A stretch of 64,000 bases of DNA from Thiohalomonas sp041685045 (lineage in GTDB: Bacteria; Pseudomonadota; Gammaproteobacteria; Thiohalomonadales; Thiohalomonadaceae). The stretch covers positions 121,367 to 185,366 of the forward strand of contig JAWLGP010000007.1 in assembly GCA_041685045.1 (NCBI GenBank), in the 5' to 3' direction. Below are positions 9,384 to 21,084 of this stretch, in pieces (the first letter of the stretch is position 1; the number at the start of each line of letters is the position of its first letter). Under the pieces are notes generated by a model. That model worked only from the letters and a program-made list of their open reading frames with translations. It was not told the origin of the DNA and did no database searches. The position numbers and the translations under genes were made by a program.

Positions 9384-10613
9384 ATGTCGAAGAAAACGGA
9401 CAAAAAGCTCATCGTGGCACTGGATATCGGGACCTCGAAGGTGGTGAGCATCGTCGGAGAGATCACCCCCGAAGCCACGATCGAGATCATCGGGATCGGC
9501 TCGCACCCGTCGCGGGGACTGAAGAAGGGCGTGGTGGTCAACATCGACTCGACCGTGCAGTCGATACAGCGTGCGGTGGAAGAGGCGGAGCTGATGGCCG
9601 GCTGCCAGATCCACTCGGTGTACGCCGGGATCGCCGGGAGTCACATCAAGAGCCTCAACTCCCACGGCATCGTCGCCATCAAGGACAAAGAGGTCGGGCA
9701 CGGTGACGTGGAGCGGGTGATCGACGCCGCCCGGGCGGTGGCGATCCCGGCGGATCAAAAGATTCTGCACGTGTTGCCACAGGAGTTCGTGATCGACATG
9801 CAGGAGGGAATCCGCGAGCCGGCGGGCATGTCCGGGGTGCGACTGGAAGCGAAGGTGCATCTGGTGACCGGCGCGGTCAGCGCCGTGCAGAACATCATCA
9901 AGTGTGTGCGACGTTGCGGCCTGGAGGTGGACGACATCATCCTCGAGCAGCTTGCCTCCAGCTATGCGGTGCTTTCCGAAGACGAAAAGGAACTCGGCGT
10001 CTGCCTGGTGGACATTGGCGGCGGCACCACCGACATCGCGGTCTTCACCGAAGGCGCTATTCGGCACACCTCCGTGATCCCGATTGCCGGTGACCAGGTC
10101 ACCAATGATATTGCGGTGGCGCTGCGTACCCCAACCCAGCATGCCGAAGACATCAAGATCAAGTACGCCTGTGCGCTGACCCAGTTGGCCAGTGTCGAAG
10201 AGACCATCGAAGTTCCGAGTGTCGGGGACCGCCCGGCGCGGCGCCTGGCCCGTCAGACCCTGGCTGAGGTGGTCGAGCCGCGTTATGAGGAGCTGTTTAC
10301 GTTGGTCCAGGCGGAACTGCGCCGTAGCGGCTTCGAAGATCTCTGCGCCGCCGGCGTGGTGCTGACAGGCGGCACCGCGAAAATGGAAGGCGTGGTGGAA
10401 CTCGCCGAGGAGATTTTCCACATGCCGGTCCGACTGGGGGTCCCCCAGGGGGTGGCCGGCCTGGCCGACGTGGTGCGCAATCCCATCTACGCCACCGGCG
10501 TCGGACTACTGCTTTACGGGAAACACAACCGCAGCCACATTCCGGAAATCGGCGGTGGCGGCGTCAAGGGTGTCTACCAGCGGATGAAAAGCTGGTTCCA
10601 GGGGAATTTTTAA
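9384..10613 (+). CDS. ftsA: FtsA, actin-like membrane anchor of FtsZ
   Basis: Actin-fold ATPase that tethers FtsZ filaments to the membrane and recruits later divisome proteins. It has 409 residues. The phosphate-1 motif VALDIGTSKV is near residue 11, the phosphate-2 motif VDIGGGTTDIAVF near residue 207, the adenosine motif VLTGGTAKMEGV near residue 330, and the C-terminal amphipathic helix is MKSWFQGNF. A GGGGAG-like ribosome site sits 7-12 nt upstream. Fifteen nt separate it from ftsQ. Confidence 0.98.
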   Translation: MSKKTDKKLIVALDIGTSKVVSIVGEITPEATIEIIGIGSHPSRGLKKGVVVNIDSTVQSIQRAVEEAELMAGCQIHSVYAGIAGSHIKSLNSHGIVAIKDKEVGHGDVERVIDAARAVAIPADQKILHVLPQEFVIDMQEGIREPAGMSGVRLEAKVHLVTGAVSAVQNIIKCVRRCGLEVDDIILEQLASSYAVLSEDEKELGVCLVDIGGGTTDIAVFTEGAIRHTSVIPIAGDQVTNDIAVALRTPTQHAEDIKIKYACALTQLASVEETIEVPSVGDRPARRLARQTLAEVVEPRYEELFTLVQAELRRSGFEDLCAAGVVLTGGTAKMEGVVELAEEIFHMPVRLGVPQGVAGLADVVRNPIYATGVGLLLYGKHNRSHIPEIGGGGVKGVYQRMKSWFQGNF

Positions 10614-10726
10614 AAGCGTTCACCGGCCGGCGGCGGCTCCGTGCACGTGATAACCATTTTTTCTATCAACCGGTTTGGGGACCGGGTCGGGCAGGCCCGG
10701 AACAGCCAACAGAGGAGGTAACTGCA

Positions 10727-11869
10727 ATGTTCGAACTGATGGATGCGCAGGCGCAAAATGCCGTTATCAAGGTTGTCGGCGTCGGCGGCGGCGGGGGGAA
10801 CGCTGTCGAGCATATGGTTGCCCAGAGCATCGAGGGTGTGGATTTCGTCTGCGCCAACACTGATGCCCAGGCACTGAAAAAGATGGCCGCAGGCACTGTG
10901 CTGCACATCGGCAGCAGCCTGACCAAGGGACTGGGGGCCGGCGCCGACCCGGATATCGGTCGGCAGGCCGCCATGGAAGACCGGGACCGCATCCAGGAGG
11001 TACTGGCCGGTGCCGACATGGTGTTCATCACCGCCGGTATGGGCGGCGGCACCGGCACGGGCGGGGCGCCGATCGTGGCCCAGGTGGCGAAGGAGATGGG
11101 CATCCTGACGGTAGCCGTGGTAACGAAGCCGTTCCCGTTCGAAGGCAAGAAGCGCATGCAAGTGGCCCTGGACGGCATGGAGGAGCTGAAGAAGCACGTC
11201 GATTCGCTCATCACCATCCCCAACGAAAAACTGTTGTCGGTGCTCGGCAAGAACATGAGTCTGCTGGACGCCTTCAAGGCGGCCAATGATGTCCTGCTGG
11301 GAGCGGTACAGGGCATTGCGGAGCTGATCACCCGGCCGGGCCTCATCAACGTCGATTTTGCCGATGTCCGGACCGTCATGTCCGAGATGGGCATGGCGAT
11401 GATGGGGACCGGGGCCGGCCGTGGCGAAAATCGGGCCCGCGAGGCCGCCGAGGCGGCAGTGAACAGTCCACTGCTGGAGGACATCAATCTGTCCGGCGCG
11501 CGGGGCATTCTGGTCAACGTGACCGCCGGGTTCGACATGACCATCGGCGAATTCGAAGAGGTCGGTAACACCATCAAGGAATTCGCCTCGGAGAACGCCA
11601 CCGTGGTGGTCGGCACGGTGATCGACCCCGAAATGAGCGAAGAATTGCGCGTGACCGTCGTGGCGACCGGCCTCGGCCAGGCCCAACGCAGTGAACAGCA
11701 GGTCAAGCTGGTGGTTAACAAGACGGTAAACGGTGATGTGGACTACCATCAACTAGACCGGCCTACCGTTTTGCGTAACCAGGCGGCCGATCTGGCTCGG
11801 GGAAAGACCAAGGAAGGCAGTATGGATTACCTTGATATCCCGGCTTTTCTACGCCGACAAGCGGACTAG
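10727..11869 (+). CDS. ftsZ: FtsZ, tubulin-like division GTPase
   Basis: Forms the cytokinetic Z-ring. It has 380 residues, with the tubulin signature GGGTGTGGAPIVA near residue 105, the nucleotide-binding GVGGGGGNAVEHM near residue 19 and the C-terminal conserved peptide YLDIPAFLRRQAD, which binds FtsA and ZipA. A strong AGAGGAGGT ribosome-binding site precedes the ATG. The 113-nt gap after ftsA is larger than elsewhere in the cluster and may hold an extra promoter, as is common for ftsZ, but no hexamer pair is convincing. Confidence 0.99.
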   Translation: MFELMDAQAQNAVIKVVGVGGGGGNAVEHMVAQSIEGVDFVCANTDAQALKKMAAGTVLHIGSSLTKGLGAGADPDIGRQAAMEDRDRIQEVLAGADMVFITAGMGGGTGTGGAPIVAQVAKEMGILTVAVVTKPFPFEGKKRMQVALDGMEELKKHVDSLITIPNEKLLSVLGKNMSLLDAFKAANDVLLGAVQGIAELITRPGLINVDFADVRTVMSEMGMAMMGTGAGRGENRAREAAEAAVNSPLLEDINLSGARGILVNVTAGFDMTIGEFEEVGNTIKEFASENATVVVGTVIDPEMSEELRVTVVATGLGQAQRSEQQVKLVVNKTVNGDVDYHQLDRPTVLRNQAADLARGKTKEGSMDYLDIPAFLRRQAD

Positions 11870-11985
11870 TGGGTGCTTTCCCGCCTCCGTCTGAACTGTG
11901 AAGCAGTCACTAGGAATAGATCTTGCGGCTGTGTTAACATTTCCGACAGTCGTGCGGAATCTGCTCGCTAATTCAGGTACTTAAG

Positions 11986-12897
11986 GTGATTCGGCAAAGA
12001 ACACTCAAGAATGTCATCCGCGCCACCGGCGTCGGCCTGCATACGGGGGAGAAGGTTTACCTCACGTTGAGGCCCGCGCCCGTGGATGCCGGTATCATCT
12101 TCCGTCGAGTGGACTTCGAAGTCCCGGTGGAGGTCGAGGCCAAGGCGGAGAACGTGGGAGACACCACGCTTTCGTCAACCCTCATCAAGGGCGATGTCCG
12201 CATCTCGACCGTAGAGCATCTGCTTTCGGCGTTGGCCGGACTCGGCATCGATAACGCCTACGTGGACCTTTCGGCTGCCGAAGTCCCCATCATGGATGGC
12301 AGCGCGGGGCCGTTTGTGTTCCTTGTGCAGTCCGCCGGCATTCAGGAGCAGGAGGCACCCAAACGCTTCATTCGCATCAAGCGTCGAGTGGAGGTCAGGG
12401 AGGATGACAAATGGGTCCGCTTCGAGCCATTCGACGGGTTCAAGGTGGAATTGTCGATCGATTTCGATCACCCGGCATTCAAGGGCAATACCCAGCACGC
12501 CATGATCGATTTCTCGACGACCTCTTTCGTCAAGGAGATAAGCCGTGCTCGAACCTTCGGTTTCATGAATCAAATCGAAGCCTTGCGGGCACGTAATCTG
12601 GCCTTGGGGGGCAGCCTCGACAATGCGATCGTGGTCGACGATTACCGGATCCTCAATGAGGACGGCTTGCGCTACGAAGACGAGTTCGTCAAACACAAGA
12701 TCCTGGACGCCATTGGTGACCTCTATCTGCTGGGCCATAGCCTGATTGGCGCATTCAGCGGCCATAAATCAGGTCACGAGTTGAACAACCTGTTGCTGCG
12801 CACACTGCTCGCCGATCAGGATGCGTGGGAAGTGGTGACCTTCAAGGAGCCGAAGAGCGCTCCGATTTCCTACGTCCAGCCGTTACCGGCCAGCTGA
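11986..12897 (+). CDS. lpxC: LpxC, UDP-3-O-acyl-N-acetylglucosamine deacetylase
   Basis: Zinc deacetylase catalysing the committed step of lipid A synthesis. The start is GTG 11986, immediately followed by IRQRTLKNVIRATGVGLHTG, the usual LpxC N-terminus. The zinc ligands are visible as STVEHLLSALAG near residue 75 (histidine) and HKILDAIGDLYLLGH near residue 236 (histidine and aspartate), followed by the catalytic histidine in GHKSGHELNN. It has 303 residues. The last 15 bases overlap the convergent dciA-like gene. Confidence 0.98.
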   Translation: MIRQRTLKNVIRATGVGLHTGEKVYLTLRPAPVDAGIIFRRVDFEVPVEVEAKAENVGDTTLSSTLIKGDVRISTVEHLLSALAGLGIDNAYVDLSAAEVPIMDGSAGPFVFLVQSAGIQEQEAPKRFIRIKRRVEVREDDKWVRFEPFDGFKVELSIDFDHPAFKGNTQHAMIDFSTTSFVKEISRARTFGFMNQIEALRARNLALGGSLDNAIVVDDYRILNEDGLRYEDEFVKHKILDAIGDLYLLGHSLIGAFSGHKSGHELNNLLLRTLLADQDAWEVVTFKEPKSAPISYVQPLPAS

Positions 12898-13326
12898 GCG
12901 TCGGTGGCGAGCCAAGCGCGACAGGGCGTCGCGCAGACCGGGATCTTCGATGCAGTCTGCCGCGGACAGAATGGCATCGGCCGCTTCGTATGAAGGCCGT
13001 TGAGGCCGCCGACGAACGGATTGCGCCGAGGTGTCCGGCTTGATGCTGATGTGGATTGAACGGATGCTCTGATAGCCGGACTGCTGCAGCGCACCGAGAA
13101 GTCGCGACGACTCGTAACGGAGGCGGGTAGCCCAGGCACCACTCGTGGCGGCCAAGGTCAACATTCCGTCGCGGACATTGACGACCCGGCAGTTTGACGC
13201 CAAGCCGGTCTCAAGGATGCGTAAGACCGACCTTTCGAGGTCGAGCAAGGCGTGGGCTCGCGCCAGCAGGCGTTTGAGTCCGTCGTCTGAATCGAGATAG
13301 CTGTCGAGAGAGCGTGGTCCGGTCAT
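12883..13326 (-). CDS. dciA: DUF721/DciA-like protein, putative replicative helicase loader
   Basis: DciA proteins help load the DnaB helicase in bacteria lacking DnaC. The call rests on the DUF721-like core (residues about 25-95): a helix ending LETGLASNCRVVNVRDGMLTL, then SGAWATRLRYESSRLL, where the tryptophan/arginine region is typical. The start is taken at ATG 13326 (147 residues); an extension to 13386 needs a TTG codon overlapping the divergent gene. Location between lpxC and the M23 gene matches the Pseudomonas order. It runs opposite to the flanking genes and overlaps lpxC tail to tail by 15 nt. The C-terminal 40 residues are basic and not recognisable. Confidence 0.72.
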   Translation of the reverse strand: MTGPRSLDSYLDSDDGLKRLLARAHALLDLERSVLRILETGLASNCRVVNVRDGMLTLAATSGAWATRLRYESSRLLGALQQSGYQSIRSIHISIKPDTSAQSVRRRPQRPSYEAADAILSAADCIEDPGLRDALSRLARHRRSAGR

Positions 13327-13385
13327 AACGAGCAATATTAGACGATCCGGATCGCCGAAAACAAAGCCAACCGATTGAGGACGCA

Positions 13386-14303
13386 ATGAACATCCTGCTG
13401 GTTTCGAAGCGACTGGGCTGCTCGAAATGCATTGAGCTTGGCCGGCGTACGCAGACCATGCTGCTGCTGGCGGCCCTCATGGTTCCCCTCGTGAGCCTGT
13501 ATGCCGGGTATCGGCTCGGCACGCAACCCGATACGCCAGCCGTGCTGGCGACCGCCTGGCAGGATGAGCTCGGGCAGCAGCGCCAAGCTATCGAAGAGGC
13601 TCGCCAAACCGCCGAACACAATCTCAACGCGCTGACCCTGCGTCTCGGGCAGATGCAGGCGCACGTGATTCGTCTGGACGCACTCGGCCAGCGGCTGACG
13701 CGGATGGCCGGTCTGGATGATGGCGAGTTCGACTTCTCCTCGTCGCCGGCTCAAGGTGGCCCGGAAGACGCCGCGGAGCAGGAACTGCTGGCCGTTACCG
13801 ATTTCATTGCCCAGATCGATCAGCTGGCACATCAGCTCGAAGATCGGAATCGCCAACTGGGGATTCTCGAAGCCATGATGATGGATCGGAATCTGCAAGC
13901 GGAGGTCCTGCCGGCCGGACGCCCCATCAAAAGCGGCTGGTTGTCGTCTCACTACGGCTGGCGTGCCGATCCGTTCACGGGCAAGAAGGACTATCACAAG
14001 GGCGTCGACTTGGCCGGGAAGGATGGGAGCGAGGTGATCGCCGTCGCTTCCGGGGTGGTGACCTGGTCGGGACCACGCTACGGCTACGGCAACCTGGTCG
14101 AGATCAACCACGGTGGCGGCTACTCCACCCGTTATGGTCATTGCAAGGAGCTGATGGCCAAGCCCGGTGAAACCGTCAAGAAAGGGCAGCAGATCGCCAC
14201 GATGGGGTCGACCGGGCGTTCGACCGGACCCCATGTCCATTTCGAAGTCCTGCTCAACGACAAGGCGGTCAATCCGGAGAAATACCTGCAGGCTTCGCGC
14301 TAG
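13386..14303 (+). CDS. M23-family peptidoglycan endopeptidase, membrane anchored
   Basis: Probable LytM-type murein hydrolase. An N-terminal anchor helix (residues about 23-43) is followed by a coiled coil (about 55-165) and a C-terminal M23 domain. Zinc ligands are seen as HYGWRADPFTGKKDYHKGVD near residue 187, and the distal HxH as TGPHVHFEV near residue 280. The 305-residue layout matches the M23 protein encoded between lpxC and secA in Pseudomonas relatives. The ATG lies 59 nt from the divergent dciA-like start, so the shared gap probably carries both promoters. Confidence 0.9.
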   Translation: MNILLVSKRLGCSKCIELGRRTQTMLLLAALMVPLVSLYAGYRLGTQPDTPAVLATAWQDELGQQRQAIEEARQTAEHNLNALTLRLGQMQAHVIRLDALGQRLTRMAGLDDGEFDFSSSPAQGGPEDAAEQELLAVTDFIAQIDQLAHQLEDRNRQLGILEAMMMDRNLQAEVLPAGRPIKSGWLSSHYGWRADPFTGKKDYHKGVDLAGKDGSEVIAVASGVVTWSGPRYGYGNLVEINHGGGYSTRYGHCKELMAKPGETVKKGQQIATMGSTGRSTGPHVHFEVLLNDKAVNPEKYLQASR

Positions 14304-14333
14304 GGTGCCTGGATTTCGGACGCTGATCGGCCT

Positions 14334-15518
14334 ATGCATGCCGTAACCACTCCCGTCATGCGGAGCGGCTGGCCTCTAATGCTCCTCTGCGTTCTGGTCG
14401 TGGGCGGCTGTGCCACGGCCCCCGCCCCCGTCGTCACCCAACCACCACCGCCACCATCAGAGGAACCCAAGGCCGTCGGTGACGGCATCGTCGATCGACA
14501 GGTATTGCCCGGTCCCTCGCCGATCCGGATTGCGGCGGTGGGGGACATCATGCTCGGTACCGATTACCCCCAGAACCGGCTACCGGAAGATGGCGGCACG
14601 AGTCTTCTGGGCCCTGTTGCCGACGTATTGCGCAGCGCAAACGTGGCATTCGGTAACTTCGAGGGCACCCTCCTGGATGGCGGTGAACCGAGCAAACGTT
14701 GCAACAGCCGCTCCTGTTATGTCTTTCGTACCCCGACGCACTACGCAGACCACTTGAGGGCTGCCGGTTTCGATGTGGTCAGCCTCGCCAACAATCACGC
14801 CAGGGATTTCGGCGAAGAGGGGCGGAGTTCGACCATTCGTGCCCTGGAAAATGCGGCCATTCGACACTCGGGCCGGTTCGGCGACGTGGCACGCTGGACG
14901 GTCGACGGGACACGCGTGGCGATGATTGCCTTCTCGCCGTTCGGCGGCTCCTGGCCGATGCTCGATCTCGAACAGGCGACCGCACAGATCCGGGCTCTGG
15001 CGGACAGCGATGACATCGTGATCGTCTCCTTCCACGGTGGCGCCGAAGGTGATGAACACATCCGGATCCCCTTCGCGACGGAGGTGTTTCACGGTGAGGA
15101 CCGCGGTGATGTCGCCGCATTTGCACGCGCCGCCATCGACGCCGGCGCCGATCTTGTGCTCGGCCATGGACCCCACGTCCCGCGTGCGCTGGAACTGTAT
15201 CGGAACCGCCTCATTGCCTACAGCTTGGGGAATTTTTGTACCTACTGGGGCATCAAAGTTAGTGGCTATAACGGTTTGGCGCCGATCCTCCTGGCCGATC
15301 TGGCGGCCGACGGGACATTTTTGGGCGGCAGAGTCGTCTCGGCCGTCCAAGAGCGCCCGCTGGGACCTGTGCCCGACCCGCAGCACCGTGCCGCGCGCTT
15401 GATCAAAGAGCTCAGCAACCTGGATTTCCCCGACTCCCCGCTGCAGATCGCGGATGACGGTGAGTTGCGGGTCCGAGCTCCCCCAGAGCGGGCAGTTGCG
15501 GCGGCGACCGCACCTTAA
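14334..15518 (+). CDS. CapA-type metallophosphoesterase-like lipoprotein
   Basis: The sequence has an N-terminal signal with a lipobox-like LVVGGCATAP ending at Cys near residue 27, a proline-rich linker, then a CapA/PgsA fold: IRIAAVGDIMLGTDY near residue 65, FGNFEGTLLDGG, VSLANNHARDFGEEG, and VLGHGPHVPRALELY near residue 275. This family is related to calcineurin-like phosphoesterases and is linked to poly-gamma-glutamate or capsule formation; the substrate here is unknown. It sits 30 nt after the M23 peptidase and before secA, and no other capsule genes are nearby. Function is therefore only a family assignment. Confidence 0.85.
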   Translation: MHAVTTPVMRSGWPLMLLCVLVVGGCATAPAPVVTQPPPPPSEEPKAVGDGIVDRQVLPGPSPIRIAAVGDIMLGTDYPQNRLPEDGGTSLLGPVADVLRSANVAFGNFEGTLLDGGEPSKRCNSRSCYVFRTPTHYADHLRAAGFDVVSLANNHARDFGEEGRSSTIRALENAAIRHSGRFGDVARWTVDGTRVAMIAFSPFGGSWPMLDLEQATAQIRALADSDDIVIVSFHGGAEGDEHIRIPFATEVFHGEDRGDVAAFARAAIDAGADLVLGHGPHVPRALELYRNRLIAYSLGNFCTYWGIKVSGYNGLAPILLADLAADGTFLGGRVVSAVQERPLGPVPDPQHRAARLIKELSNLDFPDSPLQIADDGELRVRAPPERAVAAATAP

Positions 15519-15617
15519 GCTCTCAAGCCCTCGCCTTGTTCGTCGGGCTTTGAAGTCGCCCGTCAGCATCCCCACTTATAACCAGCAGGGTTTCACCCTT
15601 TATCGCCAGTGAACGGC

Positions 15618-15646
15618 CTGCGAATTTGTGGGGCATCGCGTAGAAT
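15618..15646 (+). promoter_or_regulatory. Weak candidate sigma-70 promoter for secA
   Basis: In the 225-nt gap before secA, TAGAAT at 15641-15646 matches five of six bases of the -10 box. CTGCGA at 15618-15623 is a poor -35 box with a 17-nt spacer. The start of transcription would leave about 90 nt of leader. No SecM-like ORF is evident in the leader, unlike E. coli. Only the -10 box is persuasive. Confidence 0.3.
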
Positions 15647-15743
15647 ACGCGGTTCGGAGTCGTGCGTGGCGTGAGGGGCGCCGCGTACAAAACAACGGAG
15701 CAGATCGGGAACCCTGTCTGGGAAACCCGTCCGGGAACAATAA

Positions 15744-18449
<2,706 letters not shown>

Positions 18450-18473
18450 TCACGGCGGTTTACCCCCAGTGAA

Positions 18474-18561
18474 AGTAGGTCGGGTTAGCCCGAGAGGGCG
18501 TAACCGGACGACGGCTGCGGAGTCCGTTCCGTCGGGTTACGCTCCGCTAACCCGACCTACT
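18474..18561. repeat. Family A inverted repeat, copy 1
   Basis: Perfect 15-bp arms, AGTAGGTCGGGTTAG at 18474-18488 and its complement at 18547-18561, enclose 58 nt that contain a further inverted pair (GTAACCGGACGACGG against CCGTCGGGTTAC). The element lies between secA and argJ and could act as a bidirectional transcript end. Two other copies occur at 21958-22060 and 39235-39338. Confidence 0.85.
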
Positions 18562-18667
18562 TCCTGCTGATGGTTCTCTTCGCGGATCCCGTCTCTCGAA
18601 CTGCGATTTACAAAGGCAGGCACGCCGGGTAGATTCGCGCTTTTCTCCGTGCGATAAAGGACAGGTG

Positions 18668-19879
18668 ATGGCGGTTGGCTACAAAGGTCTGCCGGCGCTG
18701 CGGCCGGTGGCGGGTTTTCGGTTGGGTACGGTCGAGGCCGGAATCAAGAAGCCGGGGCGGCGCGACGTCGTGGTCATGGCGTTGGCGGCGGGCAGCTCCG
18801 TTGCGGGGGTTTTTACCCGCAATGCGTTTTGCGCCGCGCCGGTGGTGGTCGCCCGCGAACACCTGGGGACCGGTGACATCCGCTATCTGCTGATCAATAC
18901 CGGCAACGCCAACGCCGGGACCGGGGCGCAGGGGCTGAGCGATGCCCGCACCTGCTGTTCGGCCCTGGCCGAACTCACCGCAAGCACGCCAGCAGAAATC
19001 CTTCCGTTTTCCACCGGGGTGATTGGCGAGCTGTTGCCGGTCGGCCGGATCGTCGCCGCCCTGCCGCAGGCCCTCGAACGACTCAGTGAAGAGGGCTGGG
19101 AGGACGCGGCTCACGGCATTCTCACCACCGATACGGTTCCCAAGGGGGGCTCACGGGAGGTCGCCCTCTCTACCGGCAACGTCACCATCACAGGGATTGC
19201 CAAGGGTGCGGGAATGATTCGCCCGGACATGGCGACGATGCTGGCGTTTATCGCTACCGATGCCGTTGTCCCCGGGGATGTCCTGCAGACCTCCTTGAGC
19301 CGGGCGGTTCAGCGCTCGTTCAACCGCGTCACCGTCGATGGCGACACCTCCACCAATGACGCCTGTGTGCTGGCTGCGACCGGTGCATCCGGCATCGGGC
19401 TGGCAACCAGCGCCGATCGGAAGCAGTTCGACGAGGCGGTGGAGTCGGTTTGCCGGGAACTGGCCCAGCTGCTCGTGCGCGACGGCGAAGGGGCGACCAA
19501 GTTCATCGCCGTGGAGGTCAGGGGTGGGCGTAGCGAAGCCGAGTGCGAGCAGGTGGCCTACACGGTCGCCCACTCGCCGCTGGTGAAGACCGCCTTTTTC
19601 GCTTCCGATCCTAATTGGGGCCGTATCCTCGCGGCGGTGGGCCGTGCCGGCGTCCCCGACCTCGACCTGTCGGCGGTCACCATTCATCTCGGCGAGGTCT
19701 GCATCGTTCGCGACGGCGGCCGCGACCCGGGCTATACCGAGGCGGCCGGGCAGTGCGTCATGGATGCCGAGGAGATCACGGTTCGTATCGACCTGGGTCG
19801 CGGGAATGCGAGTGCGACCGTGTGGACCTGCGACTTCTCGTATGACTACGTGCGGATTAACGCCGAGTACCGGACCTAA
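18668..19879 (+). CDS. argJ: ArgJ, ornithine acetyltransferase / amino-acid acetyltransferase
   Basis: Transfers acetyl from N-acetylornithine to glutamate in the cyclic arginine pathway (bifunctional forms also use acetyl-CoA). The 403-residue proprotein self-cleaves at the threonine in KGAGMIRPDMATMLAF near residue 190, which is intact. The start is put at ATG 18668 with AAGGACA 6 nt upstream; GTG 18665 is the alternative. Other conserved stretches are NTGNANAGTGAQGL near residue 78, VDGDTSTND near residue 224 and SDPNWGRILAAVGRAG near residue 314. The secA-argJ order recalls Pseudomonas. Confidence 0.97.
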   Translation: MAVGYKGLPALRPVAGFRLGTVEAGIKKPGRRDVVVMALAAGSSVAGVFTRNAFCAAPVVVAREHLGTGDIRYLLINTGNANAGTGAQGLSDARTCCSALAELTASTPAEILPFSTGVIGELLPVGRIVAALPQALERLSEEGWEDAAHGILTTDTVPKGGSREVALSTGNVTITGIAKGAGMIRPDMATMLAFIATDAVVPGDVLQTSLSRAVQRSFNRVTVDGDTSTNDACVLAATGASGIGLATSADRKQFDEAVESVCRELAQLLVRDGEGATKFIAVEVRGGRSEAECEQVAYTVAHSPLVKTAFFASDPNWGRILAAVGRAGVPDLDLSAVTIHLGEVCIVRDGGRDPGYTEAAGQCVMDAEEITVRIDLGRGNASATVWTCDFSYDYVRINAEYRT

Positions 19880-19894
19880 GCTCAGTCGAACGCG

Positions 19895-20893
19895 TTGTCC
19901 ACTTCCCGCATTCCGCCGGCCCCAGACTATGTCGACTACCTACAGGTGGCGGCTGCGGTCATCGTTCGGGATGACGGGCAGATTCTGATTGCCGAGCGCC
20001 CGGCCCACTTGCACCAGGGCGGCCTGTGGGAGTTCCCGGGCGGCAAACTCGAACCCGGCGAGAGCGCACGGCAGGCCCTGCAACGAGAACTGCGCGAGGA
20101 GATCGGCATCGAGGTTGGCTCGGCGCGGCCGCTCATCCGCGTCCCGTTCGACTATGGTGATCGGCGGGTCCTGCTGGATGTTTGGCGGGTCGACGCCTTC
20201 AGCGGCAGGGCGCATGGCTGCGAAGGACAGCCGATCCGCTGGGTGTTGCCGGACGAGCTCGCCGCCTTCACGTTTCCCGCAGCGAACCGTCCGATCGTTA
20301 CCGCTGCGCGACTGCCGGACCGGTACCTCATCACCCCCGAACCGCCCGCACCCGCGGCTTGGCCGGCGTTTCTGGCCCGATTGGAAGAGGTGCTGAGGGG
20401 GGGCGTGCGGCTGGTGCAGTTGCGCGCGAAGCAACTGCTCCCCAGCGAAATGGCACGGTTGGCACAGGAGGTTTCCCGAATTTGCTCCGTGTACGATGCC
20501 GCCTTGCTCATCAACGGCGATATCGCCGTGGCCGAAGCGCTACCGGGGGCAGGTATTCATCTTCCGTCCTACGCGCTTCGGGGACTCTCGAACAGGCCGC
20601 TGTCGGCCGACCGCTGGGTTGCCGCGTCCTGTCACACCGCCGATGAACTGCGATGCGCGGAAGCGTTGGGCGTCGATTTCGTGGTGATTTCGCCGGTCAA
20701 GCCGACACGGACGCACCCGGACGCGCAGCCGTTGGGCTGGGAGGGACTCCATGCGATATGCGAGAGGAGCAACATGCCCGCGTTTGCCCTCGGCGGAATG
20801 TCGCCCCCCGACCTCGTTCAGGCCTGGCACGCTGGCGCCCAAGGGATTGCCACCATTCGGAGCCTCTGGGGGGACGGCGTCTCCCCTCAGTGA
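19895..20893 (+). CDS. Nudix (MutT-like) hydrolase fused to a ThiE-like domain
   Basis: N-terminal Nudix domain (residues about 15-140) with a complete Nudix box: GGKLEPGES, then REL-REEIGIE. The C-terminal half (about 148-330) is a thiamine-phosphate-synthase-like barrel with VQLRAKQL, LLINGD and ALGGMSP. The ThiE pyrophosphate and phosphate loops are altered (GIHLPSYAL where GxHLGQxD is usual; AASCH; SPVKPTRTHP), so TMP synthase activity is doubtful. This fusion is known among gammaproteobacterial MutT proteins, where the Nudix part cleans 8-oxo-dGTP; that role is inferred. The start is a TTG at 19895; GTG at 19946 is an alternative. Its end overlaps convergent yacG by 7 nt. Confidence 0.88.
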   Translation: MSTSRIPPAPDYVDYLQVAAAVIVRDDGQILIAERPAHLHQGGLWEFPGGKLEPGESARQALQRELREEIGIEVGSARPLIRVPFDYGDRRVLLDVWRVDAFSGRAHGCEGQPIRWVLPDELAAFTFPAANRPIVTAARLPDRYLITPEPPAPAAWPAFLARLEEVLRGGVRLVQLRAKQLLPSEMARLAQEVSRICSVYDAALLINGDIAVAEALPGAGIHLPSYALRGLSNRPLSADRWVAASCHTADELRCAEALGVDFVVISPVKPTRTHPDAQPLGWEGLHAICERSNMPAFALGGMSPPDLVQAWHAGAQGIATIRSLWGDGVSPQ

Positions 20894-21084
20894 TCGCGCT
20901 CGTTCCGCCGCTCCGCGTCAGCGAGTTCCCACGGCTCGACCACCTCACCCGGGATGCGGTGGTTTTCCGCCGCCCATGCCCCCAAGTCGATGAGCTTGCA
21001 GCGTTCCGAGCAGAACGGGCGCCACTTCTGCTCCGGCTGCCACGGCACGGGGCGGTTACAGGTTGGACACTTGACTGTCGTCAT
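20887..21084 (-). CDS. yacG: YacG, small zinc-finger DNA gyrase inhibitor
   Basis: A 65-residue protein that in E. coli binds GyrB and blocks DNA binding. The four-cysteine finger is visible: CPTCNRPV near residue 6 and FCSERCKLIDLGAWA near residue 29. The C-terminal acidic-basic tail is short. The ATG overlaps the zapD stop by 4 nt, so the two are translationally coupled, as in the coaE-zapD-yacG operon of E. coli. Confidence 0.94.
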   Translation of the reverse strand: MTTVKCPTCNRPVPWQPEQKWRPFCSERCKLIDLGAWAAENHRIPGEVVEPWELADAERRNERDH

